DNA of 64,000 nucleotides, taken from the NCBI GenBank assembly GCA_921293015.1, contig OV121092.1, positions 6,206,001-6,270,000 of the forward strand. Direction: 5' to 3'. This DNA is from Phorcus lineatus. Its lineage: Eukaryota > Mollusca > Gastropoda > Trochida > Trochidae. Shown here piece by piece: positions 37,732 to 49,300 of this stretch. The notes below the pieces were generated by a model. The model did not search any database. It saw only the letters and a list, made by a program, of their open reading frames with translations, and was not told the origin of the DNA. The position numbers and the translations under genes are program-made. The stretch's first letter is position 1. Each line of letters starts with the position of its first letter.

Positions 37732-38047
37732 ATTCGAACGTACTCTATCAGTGGCTGTCCTCTCCACAAGCACACTCCTTGCTCGCACGTTCTGACGCAA
37801 TCTCAACTAGCCAATCACAATGACACCGGCAAAAGCTTTCGGTACCAGTATCTAAGGGCAACTCCCGTTTACCATTTGTTAACATTTATCGCCGCTATCG
37901 TTATTTTAAGCGGGATGATGTGATTGGTCCGCTAATGACTAGGTTTTGTCTGTGCTAAACTGGTGTAAGAACGTGCGAGCAAAGAGGGTGCTTTCAGATC
38001 GTTGTTGAGAGGAAAGCACCTGGTAGGAGACGTTCGAATTCAGCTAT
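37732..38047. mobile_element. Foldback element F1 with about 85-bp inverted ends
   Basis: The left arm begins ACGCTAGCAGGATTCGAACG and runs through CCTTGCTCGCACGTTCTGAC. The right arm is its approximate inverse, ending GACGTTCGAATTCAGCTAT. The interior includes CAACTAGCCAATCACAATGA and ACCGGCAAAAGC. A truncated orthologous copy (F2) sits at the same position of unit C, so the insertion predates the duplication. GATTCGAAC in the ends resembles an inverted tRNA B box, but there is no other tRNA similarity. Confidence 0.75.
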
Positions 38048-38833
38048 AGTCAATCTATAAAATCTGTTATTCCTCAGAACACGGTCGATTTTAATCAGAC
38101 TGATTTACTTTCATTCATAAGATGTATATTTATACTATTTTTGAGGATATTTGAAATCCGAATGTTGAAGAGAAGCAAGCATTCAAAGCGCTTTATGAAG
38201 TGTTCAAATCATAAAAAAAGATAAAACGATACTATAGAGTTGATCTATAATCATATTCAGAAACCATATATATATAGTGTCTATATCTTATCTAACATTG
38301 ATTTATACTGAACTCAGATGATTGGCATTCAATAATTCCATTCTCTTAAACATGCAAAAGCTAGACCTCCATGACGAGCATATAGATTCCTTTGCTTAAG
38401 GGATAATTTTCTGACAATGAGGTCAATTAAATCTTACCCTCTATGCCTACTGCTAGATGCAATTAACCAAACTTTTCCTTCAGAAGCATATTGTAAATTT
38501 TCTCGGTTGCAAAGGCACATTTTTAACCAAAACGTCTTTTAATTTATTTAATATTGAAATTAAATGTAGCATTTGAAATAAACAATCATAATTTGAATAA
38601 CACGATAACTGGATTTTGTTTAGTATTGCATTGTCTTACCAATGACTTTAAACAATGTGAAGGTGATATATCATCACTGCATTATTTCAAGAATCCTTAG
38701 ATCTCAATTTTCAATTACCTTCGAATGTTTTAATAGTTTTTATTCTTGACTCAATTGCTTTTAAAATGTTTCTTTATAGTTCTATAGTTGATAAGTTGCT
38801 GTGTAGGAGTGGACTTTAATGGAAATATAATTA

Positions 38834-39457
38834 CAGCTGCATACCGAAAGTTTGTTCACTTACCACTGAATCGTAGTGCAAATATCATGTAATTTTGGTT
38901 TCGTTTCAACGTCAACTAAATAACTTCAGTAAGACTGACAATGGATCACCCACTCTCCATGTATGAAATAGCCATTCTTGAACTCATGCTGGCGTTGTCT
39001 GGACACTCGTGCAAAAATTTGTTTGGCATATTGATATAGACAGCCGGGGGCACATTTTCGAAATTTCGATTTTATTAAATGTCAAATAAAATGTCCCATA
39101 TCGACTCTCTGATATTAAAACCAACATTATCACATTGACTTTGTGCTAAGAAACAAACGTGACTAATTTTTAAAGAAGTTGATAACTTATAAAGGATTTT
39201 ATGGAGAAAAATAAAAATTAGTGTTTTTGGAATTTTGACCCCTGGTCACTTCAATGACCTGCCAAAACTGTTTCGGGTAATTGTGGGGTACGATAAACCC
39301 TTTCCTTAAAGATGAATGGATATGCATATGTGTATTGAAAATTCAATATTATACGTTACTTTTTCGCAACGCTACAATACCTCAAAGGCATCTCAAATTA
39401 CATGATATTTGCACTACTATATTCAGGTGTGTGAACAAACTTTTTGGCACGCAGCTG
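38834..39457 (+). mobile_element. TA-flanked MITE M1 (CAGCTGC family)
   Basis: Ends are CAGCTGCATACCGAAAGTTT and, inverted, CAGCTGCGTGCCAAAAAGTT. Both continue into GTTCAC and GCAAATATCATGTAATTT, giving about 65-bp imperfect TIRs. TA flanks both sides. The TA target and CAG start suggest a Tc1/mariner-type non-autonomous element (inference). The interior has no transposase. Related copies are M2 (43136-43752, inverted), M3 (52487-53100) and M4 (63082-63540, inverted, shorter). Confidence 0.85.
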
Positions 39458-42400
39458 TATAGTATTTAAGCATCAGTGTTCAATTCAGCTTCATTGTCAA
39501 TGGATTCAGCAAAAAGCCAGAAGCATAGTCCATATCAAAATGAATTTGCTATTGGAAACTAATTTATTGAATATAATAATTCATCCACGATTATTGGTAT
39601 CCATTAAATATATTTATGTATTAAGTCAGAAGTCAAAGCCTTACCTATGAAAGTTGTTTGATATGTGAAACAAATGGCAGGTAAACTTTGGAAAATTTGA
39701 ATTCGCAAAAAACTTTTCTGGCCCAGAAACGTCATTTTGTGACAAATTTGTATGGTTAAGTTAAAGAAATGTACTTGTAATCTGAAATGAGGGCACAAAC
39801 AGGTTGAAAAAATACTTGTATGAGCAAAACAAATCCACATTATATGAACTGAAACTGATGGCAGCATTGTACATAATGTATCCAACATTGGTTAAAATTT
39901 CATCATTTTATAAGAAAATCAAACTGTAATCTGAATCAATAGATGGGCCTGCAGGGAACTAGAATATTTGATTAATTACAAGGTTATGCCCATAAGCATG
40001 AATGTGCCAAGCAGATTACAGAGCATGAAATGCATGAGCAAAAAAGCAAGGATGCAATTTCCTCGAGGATAATATAAATTCATGAATTCCATGAAAATGA
40101 GCGAATTTGTATGCCGAGAGGGGATATGGATATGCATTGAGGAATCTCCAATAGTTTTTGATGTGATGAAACCGTGTACCAGTGACACATATCTTAAGTA
40201 TTTTCTGCCAAAAAATCATGATATAATGGTCTATGGGAATATATAAAAATTAACAAAATCAGAGGAATTGATTCCAAAATTCTATCAAATGCATCTTTTG
40301 TAAAATATCTAAGTTTTTACTGTACAATATTTTGCGTTTTTAATTTGAATTTGTTTTCTAATAGCCAACCAACTTTTATATTATTTTAAAGCATACTTAA
40401 ATAACATGTTCAAGTTTAAGATTAGTCATTTTTCAATATAGCTGAAATGTTTTCACAAGTCTAATATAGTCTAATAATGTAGTATCAATCTCAAAAGCAT
40501 TTTGCCTTTATATATTGATATACACACATATATATATATTATATACAAGGGCCTAATGCAGTTATTGAATCATTAATCAAATAATGAGTATTAACCAATT
40601 CTCCACACTGCAAACAACTCCATTTTGCAGTACATGACACTGAAGCACATTTATGAAAGTATAAACGAGAAAAACCAATGCACAACAGTTACAGAAAAGA
40701 CAAGTGATTTGAAGAAAACATTGTCTCTTAATCCTCATATATCATAAGGCAATGAAACGGGTTGGTGTACCTTTCCAGAGGTTCAATGTTTGGTACACAG
40801 AGGACAGTCAATGATGGCTTATTGGCATTAATTGAGATTCTCACCTGTGCTTGTTTTAAACCGGTAACCAAAAAGGATAGACAATGTAAAAATACTCATT
40901 CCAGTTGCATATATTCCTCCATTGCCTCTGCACGAGTTTCAGTAGGTTGTCTTTTGTATTTTTTTAACATAAATGTTCAAGAAATAGAAAAAAACTAAAA
41001 TTAGCGAAACATGACTACATCAATGCGATGTAATTCAATCACCTACCTCCAGATATCATTCTAATTAAATTCTCTTTAGAATCAAGTTAAAAACACATAT
41101 AAATACTGTCTATGCTTAATGTTAGCACTAACAGATAAAAGTGACATCTTTCATTAGCTAAGAAATAAAACTTTATTTGGTGTTATAAAATGCTCATGTA
41201 TCAAAATTAAGAGAACTTGCGAATACATTTTATCAATTCGCAGGTTCGGCAGCTTCTCAGTTTCATTTGCGAACGAAACTGTTAGAATTTGAATGAAATT
41301 ACAACAGACAAACAAATGTGATTTATAAGGATCTGACATCATATCCTTTCATTCATCATTGTAGAGAATGCTGCTTGTATCACCTGTTCAAAAGAACAAG
41401 TTACATGAGAAACAAATCATTTCCCTTCCCCGTTATCCATTACAAGTCTCTATTGGTGAAACACTGAATTGGGAAAGAAATAACTGAAAAGAAATTGCCT
41501 TTGACAGTTGTACTTCTTAGCTATGAATCAAGTGATCATTTCCTCAAATATTTCATATTTTGATTAATACACGAGCACCTCAATAATTGAATTGCGTGAA
41601 AATTTTGAAATAATTTGCTTCAATTAATGAAAATACGTGTACTGCCTTGCAGTGACCAGCGATTTGAAGTAGAATTTTACACTCTAAGTTAATCGGATAT
41701 TAACAGGGCGTTTCCAAAAAGAAATTGATACAGAAATGACAAATCAAAATAATGAGAGTTGGTGGGATGTGGCTTTGTCTCTCAGAGGTAGTATTGTATT
41801 CTATGCTTCCATCACATGTGTTCCACACATTCAGTATTCACACTTGCCCACTGGTAAAATGAGAAACAAAAAATAAAATTATTGAAATAACATATTTTGA
41901 CTGAGTTATCACTGTCACATTTCCTCATTTTCTTCAGCTTAAATTTGAAAGAGGTTTGAGTTGAATAATGGTTAGATTTCAGTTTCATTGTCAGGTTCCA
42001 TTTTGGATAAAATCTTTAAGTATGTCACATACCTGTTGGTGTAAACTTTGACCGCTTTGAGTGATTATTGAAATGCATACTCAAAGAACACAACTTCGAT
42101 TCATTCTACAAGTGTTTTCTTCTGTGAGTGTATGTATGAGCAAATAACAGGTGCTTTGTAATGTTTTAGTTTCATTCCATGTGACAAAATAAAACATAGA
42201 TAGATATTATTTACCAAATATGTTTGTGATATCATTAATATCATATATTAGGGAATAAAATCATGCGAGCGTCCTGTCAATTGGCTAACAGTTTAGGTTA
42301 GTTAATGTGCTCTTATAACTCTGTAAGTTCATAAATCACTTTCCAACGTCGCTACAACAGGAAAATTAAATAAAATCATGAGTATGTGAGGATTCATGCT

Positions 42401-43135
42401 GACAATGCATCAGGCAAAAGAGACAGTGCTACAGGGATAATGTAGTGTTGACAGAGGAACCAGAAACAGACTTTTTGTAATCAGAGGCACATATATAACT
42501 CTAATCTGATTCCTATTATAGAATTGTGAACCAAAAAATTATATGCAAAAATTATTTATTTGATTTTTTAAATCAAATTTAATCTATTGCTATCTTAATT
42601 GCATCTGAAAAATGTAAATTATTAATTTCTGGTTCACATGAAATCTGCTAAATATACGGACCAGACCATGATGAGTTCTAACAGACAAAGGCACACCTTC
42701 TGTTACCCATCCTCTAGAACCACGCCCTGCTGATTTATCCTGCTTTGTTTACGATCTGTTGTTTGTGGTATTTCCATGTGTTGGTGTCCATCTCATATAT
42801 TTTGTTTAACCAAAAGCTGAGTTCTTGAAAGTATTAGAACAGTGAACCCACACCCCGTACTGACATCCTTTTTAATATGCTTTCCTTCAGTCATATTATA
42901 TCTAGATTAGATTCAGTGAGAACAGTTATAAATGAAAATTGATTCAAATTTTGAATTTTAAAATCAATAAACTTTCAATGAATAATACATTTACATTACA
43001 AATTCATATTTTGCAACACTAATGCTTTATTACGATTTTAATAAATCAAACTTAAAATGATGAATGGTAATCATATGACAAGAGGTTCAGGTGCCAACAT
43101 TTCTTTAATATGTCTTTGGAAAGATAGTAACTTTG

Positions 43136-43752
43136 TAGTTATATAGGTGCCGAAAAACATACCTGCGTATCGTAGTGTAAATATCACGTTATTTGGCATG
43201 TGTTTGAGGCATCGTAGCAGTGCGAAAAAAACCGGATAATTATGAAAATTCAATACAGAAGTGAAGATCCATTGCACCTTAACGCAACGCAACCGTAAGC
43301 TATACCCAACAGTTAACCGTATAATTTTTTGGTAGGTTACTGAAGTGACCAAGGGTCAAAATTTTGAAAGAGTAAATAATATTTTCCCCTACAAAATCCT
43401 TTTTAAGTGATCAACAGCTTTGAAAACAAGTCATGTTTGCTCGTTTGCATCAAGTCAATATGATTTTGCTGATTGTTTTCTCAGTTAGTCGAAATGGAAT
43501 ATTTTAATCAAATTTAAGGAAATCGGAATTTTGATAATGTGACCCCTTTTAGCTTTATAATCATACAAAAATTCGAATTTTAGCACGAGAATCCGACAAT
43601 AAGTTAAAAGATGGCAATTTTGTACATTGACAATTGGAGGTCCTTTGTCAATTCTGCTGAAGTTGTTTTATTGACGTTCAAACCAAACCCAAATTACATA
43701 ACATTTTCACTAAGATACAGTCGTAAGTGAACTAACTTTTGATATGCAGCTA
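43136..43752 (-). mobile_element. TA-flanked MITE M2 (CAGCTGC family, inverted)
   Basis: Matches M1 in reverse. The right end is GATATGCAGCTA with CCAAATTACATAACATTTTC inside it. The interior has GTGACCAAGGGTCAAAATTT, the inverse of M1's TTTTGACCCCTGGTCAC. It is more diverged than M1 and M3 are from each other. Confidence 0.8.
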
Positions 43753-44093
43753 TGTAGTTTTACTCATGTAGGGTGTAAAATGGATCTTCCCATTTACAAA
43801 AATGTTCTTTACACGAGCAGTTGTGTTCTCGTCTCATTCAATAAATATGTTTTACTGCATTGCATGAACAGACTCAGAGGTGATAAGAGTTGAAAGAATG
43901 TTTTGATTAAATATTATTGATTAAATCTCAAACACGATGTTCCAAATGAATCAGACATTGAAAGCTCTCCTTCGAAGTTCAATTGCATATACTATGTTCG
44001 ACATATTGCTCCAACAATCAACCAGATTTGATCATACTTTGAAATAAACAACAGTAAGGAGGAATAAAAGTTTATAAATAATAACGCTAGCAG

Positions 44094-44262
44094 GATTCGA
44101 ACATACTCTATCTGTGGCTGTCCTCTCCAAAACGATCTGAAAGCACCCTCCTTGCTCGCACGTTCTGACGCAATCTCAACTAGCCAATTACAATGACACC
44201 GGTAAAAGCTTTCGGTACCAGTATCTAGGGGCAAGTAACTCCCGTTTGCCATTCGTTAACTT
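44094..44262. mobile_element. Truncated foldback element F2
   Basis: The left arm and interior of F1 are conserved (AACGCTAGCAGGATTCGAAC through GGTACCAGTATCTAGGGGCA). The right arm is deleted, and the sequence jumps into TTTGACATAAACAACAGTTA. Relative to F1 it retains AACGATCTGAAAGCACCCTC, a segment present in F1's right arm but lost from F1's left arm. Confidence 0.75.
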
Positions 44263-45125
44263 TGACATAAACAACAGTTAGTATACACCCTTAGCAGTCT
44301 ATTGACAAAACAAATTAGATTTTGAAGAATGCTGACACCAACCTGTTATATGTGTCTAAACCACAGAATAAAATCCACTGATTGAGAATCTGTTTAACTT
44401 ATTTTTATTCAGAAAATTTATCAATCTTAAAAACTTATTATGAAGATAAGTCTGAGTATTTTATTGAGAAAAATCTTTCTGTTCTTCGAGGGTAAGAAAT
44501 TTCATCTTGGATCATAGGTAATAACTGTAAGTGAAACGAAGATTAATTAAGAAGTACAATGAGAAGTCAAAGCACTCAAGATATAAACTTTTGTTATGAT
44601 TTATAAGAAAATTATTTCATAGTTTGAAGTTTTGAATCATTGATAAATACATCCATCCTAACCGTCATGATCTCAAATAGTGTCTAAACCAACATTTTCA
44701 CCCGATTTTATGCCAAGTCAGTGTTGGTTAGGAAGTACAACATGATCAATTGAAAAAACAAATCCTTAAGTGAAGATAACTACACTCAAAATTCTAAGTT
44801 TCAGTGATAAAACTTGAAACATTGACTATAAGGCCTTGTTTATCTGTAACATTCATTCAAAATAATTGGTAATGGTAACGTTCAGGACTACGACTCATAT
44901 CTTAATATCTTGCAGCCTCCATCTCATAAAGATAATTGAAAAATAAGCCAAGAAAATATACAGTTATTGATTGAAACACCAATCTTTTCCTAAATAAACA
45001 AAGCTGCCCAGGGAAGTTATTTACACGCAACTGATTGATAAACTACTTGAGTCAACAAATATGTATAAAGTTGGTTTCAGATTATAAAAGATAATTCTTT
45101 CAAAGTAATGAATAGTATAGAGAGA

Positions 45126-45497
45126 TTATTACCCAAGGAAGAGTGTCATATGACTTTTACGAAACGAGTGTGAATTTTTGTATTACCCGAGCGAGGGCGA
45201 GGGTTATACACAAAATCACACGAGTATCGTAATAGTCATATGATACACTCCCGAGGGTATTAATATCTTTATAACCAATTCTATTCCATAACAAACGCAG
45301 GGAAATATACATAAAACGTTTTCCTTCCCTTGCGACGGTCCGCTACAGTTACGTCACAAACAATGATTTTATGACGTCACAGATGACGAAATATGGTAAC
45401 TCGCGCTGAAACAATCTTTACTAGGCAAAAGTGATATGTGTACATGTGCTCATATTGAAAATATGTCACCGCTTATGAATAACCATTTGGGTAATAA
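45126..45497 (+). mobile_element. TTATTACCC element H3 (complete, 372 bp)
   Basis: Termini are TTATTACCCAAGGAAG and CCATTTGGGTAATAA, a short TIR. Just inside the left end is a 106-bp hairpin (45143-45248). Its arms start GTGTCATATGACTTTTACGA and flank a GC-rich centre, TTACCCGAGCGAGGGCGAGG. The interior has TTACGTCACAAACAATG and TATGACGTCACAGATGACG, two CRE-like sites. No ORF. The target duplication is unclear. Confidence 0.8.
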
Positions 45498-45499
45498 AT

Positions 45500-47110
45500 T
45501 CAGATACGTCAGAGAACTTGAGGATATCTGCCAATAATCACCTGAGAAACATAAGCAAGTGGCGTGTAATGAGTGAACAGCTATGAAATAGGAATTGATC
45601 ATGTTCCAGTTGTGCCGTTTAGAGTTATCTGCCCTTGACAGCAGGCAACGTCACCCTCGCGTCAATGGGAACAAGTGTAGGAGTTTGCGTTGGCCCCATG
45701 GGTTCTGCATTGAAACATTGGATTCGCAGGCTCTTTGCAAAGGAAATTCGTGACCTCAAAAGAATAAAAAATTATTTAACTCTATTAATCATATGGATAT
45801 TTCAATTATTTCTCTCCAATTTATAAAGTAAAGTGTGACGTTTGACTGTATAAAGGCGTTATAATTAGTATGAAGTCATGTGTGAGCCTACTTAATTGAT
45901 AATTCGTTTCAATTTTGTTTTTAATTGATAAATAGTCAAATTCCTTTGGAATATATTTACACGAAAACAAGCTCGACAAACATTGGACATGCATTTCAAG
46001 TATTAAACAACATGTTCTTTCTTTTTAGGGATTTGTTAAATGTCTTAGGATGACATACAACATTGAAAAGATTTATAGCTAGAAAAAATACCTGCTATAA
46101 TTAATTGAAGCACTCATAAAATACTAATATTTTACTGCCTGCATTCTTATCTTATCCATCCTTATAAAAATATATGTATCAACATTATCAAAACATTTTC
46201 TGTGATGAACATGAAGTTTTTTGTACTCCTGTTTCAGTAAGAGCTAATAAAAGCTCAGTGATATGTACATTGCCTTTTCATGTAAAATGTATGATATGAA
46301 ATGGAATAAAAAAACCCAAAAAAACCCCAACAACATTGGAATGGCTATTATTCCGGGCAAGAGAAGAAATATAGACAATTCATTTTGAAAATCTGAGAAA
46401 AGTACATATAAATATATATAGTCCAGGTATAGATCTTGAAGGAATCTCTTTCACAATCTTCTAACTTATACCCTCGACCGTTCATGCCTGACCCATTGGA
46501 TGATACCTATTAGAAAATGTCTCTTTTTGTTCAATTCAAAATGATCAACTCAAACTTTTGAAAAGACTAAATCTAAAACAGAAGAATTTACGAAACTGAA
46601 AACTGCGAGACTTCATCAAAATCGTCATATCATATGAAAAATTGTTTTTGCAATCGGTTTGAAGAAATACAGGTCTATGAAAATGATCAATTACAAAACA
46701 CAGAAATTTGTAAAAACTTCACACGAAATTGTAAGAAATTGCTAGTAATTCTCCTAGTAGTACTGTGGAAGACACGCGAAAGACTTTATACATTATATAG
46801 TTTTTTAGTGTATATTTTGTAATTTTTCCACTGAAACACGGCCGATAGTAATCAAACGATGGAAGTAAGGACTCGTTGATAAATAACACTGAACACGTAA
46901 CGGCAATCACGAATTTTAGTTTGCATTTGCAAGTATTAATTCATGACCTATATATTTTTTAACTGTAACGAACATTTACATTTATATGCATAAATCTAAA
47001 ATTTTCATTTATAAACTATTTGATATACCGTGTTTGACGCAATAAACACATCTTGTTTAATTCATGAAAACAAGCTTTTCTTCCCCTCACTTAACCTTTC
47101 ACAATAAAGC
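45500..47110. other. Stretch without a recognisable gene
   Basis: A GC-richer island near 45610-45760 gives a 63-codon frame (45635-45826) with no recognisable motif. The AGAGTTATCTGCCCTTG in it resembles a widespread molluscan repeat motif. An A/C-rich run (AAAACCCAAAAAAACCCC) lies near 46310. Confidence 0.45.
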
Positions 47111-47114
47111 AAGG

Positions 47115-48005
47115 CAGTTTCACTGGTCGCATACCTATTCGTCGAATATCTAGTTTTAGGATAGAAAAATCCGTTCGACGGTTCGGTACTGTGATTTTAG
47201 TTGTTGAGTGGCTTACATAACGTTGAAACGTTCCATAATAAGACAAAAGGGGTGTTTAGACTCATTCATTTTATTCTGATCATTTGAAGTTACGATGTAT
47301 TCGTTGTATTTGATGAGTGAATACATTATCCATATAAACGAACGTGCCGTCGATGTATATAACATATCATCTTCATTTGTATTATGTATTTTATGAATAA
47401 ATACATGATCATATAAACATTCCATACATTATATACACAAACTTGTACAGTGTGTTACTGACTTATCGATCAGTCCAAATCTACCATACTCCGAGTAATT
47501 GTCCGACACAATTAAATCCAGATAGGCCATGACTTCGATGTCGCCGTACTTGTGTCCTCCGTGGTAAGCGTATCTTGAACCTCTAGAATTGGGTAGAAAC
47601 TTCACTTCAACTGCAGCGTTTGCAATATTTCAAAGTATTAAGTGATGAATTTGTCATACACGTATTTAAATATAAGGGACACAAAGGAACAATTAAACAT
47701 TCAACTGTTACCCTTACTCAAAGTATAAGTTTACAGTCTACATAAACAGAAAGGAGTTTTACAGTGTGATCCCTTTACTCGGTAATATGTCCGTTATCCG
47801 TCCCAGAAAATAAGATTTTCTCATGTAAACAAGCGATCGTAATGATTGTAACGTACACCCCTTCATTAATTAACTTAGATTTTCCGAGTGTCTCTTGCTC
47901 GCCAAGATTTGACCGATCGGCACAAAATCACTCAAGCGTTATTCGACGGATAGGTACAGTTCAGTTTTGAAAATTCGACGGATTAGGCCGTAATCGCTAC
48001 AACTG
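47115..48005. mobile_element. Long-TIR DNA element starting CAGTT (891 bp)
   Basis: The left end CAGTTTCACTGGTCGCATAC continues into TATTCGTCGAATAT. The inverted right end CAGTTGTAGCGATTACGGCC continues into TAATCCGTCGAATTTT. Similarity fades after roughly 90 bp. The CAGTT start and the TAATCCGTCGAA body recall pogo/Tigger-like ends, but no TA duplication is visible, so the class is uncertain. The centre holds a coding-like frame, listed separately. Confidence 0.65.
47429..47629 (-). CDS. 66-codon exon-like frame inside the long-TIR element
   Basis: Open from a TGA (47632-47630) to TAA (47431-47429). The frame reads AAVEVKFLPNSRGSRYAYHG, then GHKYGDIEVMAYLDLIVSDN and YSEYGRFGLID. Base composition over 47455-47610 is visibly richer in G+C than the flanks, with third-position C and G typical of exons. 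It lacks an upstream Met. A CTGCAG just before GTTGAAGTG could be an acceptor, but no clear donor is present. The same frame runs on for 70 more codons after the single TAA (47425-47213), though that part is AT-rich. FLPNSRG...YHGGHKY weakly recalls the first half of FLYWCH zinc fingers; this is speculative. It could be a captured host exon or a transposase remnant. Confidence 0.4.
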   Translation of the reverse strand, partial: NIANAAVEVKFLPNSRGSRYAYHGGHKYGDIEVMAYLDLIVSDNYSEYGRFGLIDKSVTHCTSLCI

Positions 48006-48009
48006 AAAA

Positions 48010-49300
48010 ACATCATGAGTCTTACTGTTAGTCTCTTTTCCATTAGCAATGGGGTTACATTACAAATATATACCTCTTAAATGAACATGCCTGTCATTGT
48101 ATTCATTAAGATTGAAGCAAAATCTAAAAACGCTTTATATATCATGATGGCATTATCAATAATATCAAGGCTATTTACACATTGCAGTAAAGTGTAAACG
48201 ATTTTGATAAGCGACCATTCTTTTCTATTTTTTTACGCGCGCAGGGCACTTAATAAAGTAATAATTTTCATCCAGATGAAACATGTTTATAAACGTACAT
48301 CAGCTTGTCAAATTTTTTTAACCTCTTGAAATATTACCAAATAGTAGCTAACAACCCAAACCTTTAATGTAACAACAATATGATTGCCGATTTAGATCGA
48401 ATTAGGCATGAACAGGAAATGAATATTCAAATTTGTGATGTTTTAAGTTCTGTTCTTGATTTTCTTTATTTTGAAAGCTTTCTCCAAATCAGATATGTAT
48501 TTTAAAAGATGGTATACTGAGGTGCACATTTTGCACAATTAGTAGTTTTGTCTCTTATATTAAGAATTCAAAATATAAGCCAAAAATGAGAAGAAACGGC
48601 ATAGTTTAATTGCCGTGGAATTATTCGGTTTATCTTCATACACGTGTCACTAATGGTGTGGTTATTGAATTTTGTCCCAAAATCATATCATGTCTTGTTT
48701 AAAAATAGTATTCTAAATTTCTTTGTTGAATGTGTGATTCCACATACATTAGTACCACAGTTTATCATTTAATAATCATAACGAAAATATTCGCCTTCAG
48801 TTAACCTTTAAGATTAGCCAATATGGTGGACAATCATTTGCGACCTGCCATAGTTCGAGGGAATGAAAGTTGAGGTCTAGGGGAGCTTGAATAGTAGACC
48901 AAAATAACGTTCAACTAAACGTAAACGTGGCCAGCTTGCCCGCGGTCACGTGACTTTTCAAAGGGACGTCACTCTAAAACGATTCGTTTCGCGAAACTGG
49001 AAAATGGTCAATTAGGACTGCTTTAAAATAATACAAGGTGACTCCATAGATATGCTACTTGAGTGATATTTAGTGGAAAATGATAATTCAAAATTAGTTT
49101 TGTCTCATAGACGCTGCCATGTTAAGGTTAATGGTATTGGTACAGTTGTTTAAGCTTGATTTATTTTTGGTATGCATTGAGATTGTTTAATTTTGTAAAT
49201 TACATATTTATTCGATTATTTTATGTACAGCCAGTTAGTGAAAAGACAAGTACAACAATTCATTAAAAAAAATGTTGTTAGATATGTATTTCAGTTCAAA
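48010..49300. other. Stretch without a recognisable gene
   Basis: No gene is seen. A GC-richer patch at 48890-48990 contains GCGGTCACGTGAC (a CACGTG E-box) and TCGTTTCGCGAAAC (TTTCGCGAAA), which could be protein-binding palindromes. There is no gene nearby to support a promoter call. Confidence 0.4.

Larger units (their letters stand above)
33100..38050. repeat. Segmental-duplication unit B
   Basis: Blocks in order: 33240-33680, 33770-34100, 34190-34440, 34490, 35070, 35220-35700, 35700-35900, 35850-36240, 36600, 37390-37720. The stretch 35850-36240 is very similar to 41780-42190 in unit C, and 37390-37730 to 43760-44090. Unit B lacks the distal blocks found in A, C and D. It contains element H2 and foldback F1. 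The 93-codon frame at 33271-33552 is not open in the counterpart near 22010-22200. Confidence 0.75.

Noticed and set aside
37732..37760. Inverted tRNA B box (GATTCGAAC) as a second SINE family
   Set aside because: It belongs to the inverted ends of the foldback element F1. There is no A box or tRNA-like head.
43992..44252. 86-codon minus-strand ORF
   Set aside because: It is made of duplicated sequence and the foldback element F2. There is no support as a gene.
45635..45826. GC-richer 63-codon ORF with a glycine-rich start
   Set aside because: It is short and unrecognised, with an AT-rich C-terminal half. The adjacent AGAGTTATCTGCCC motif suggests repeat DNA.
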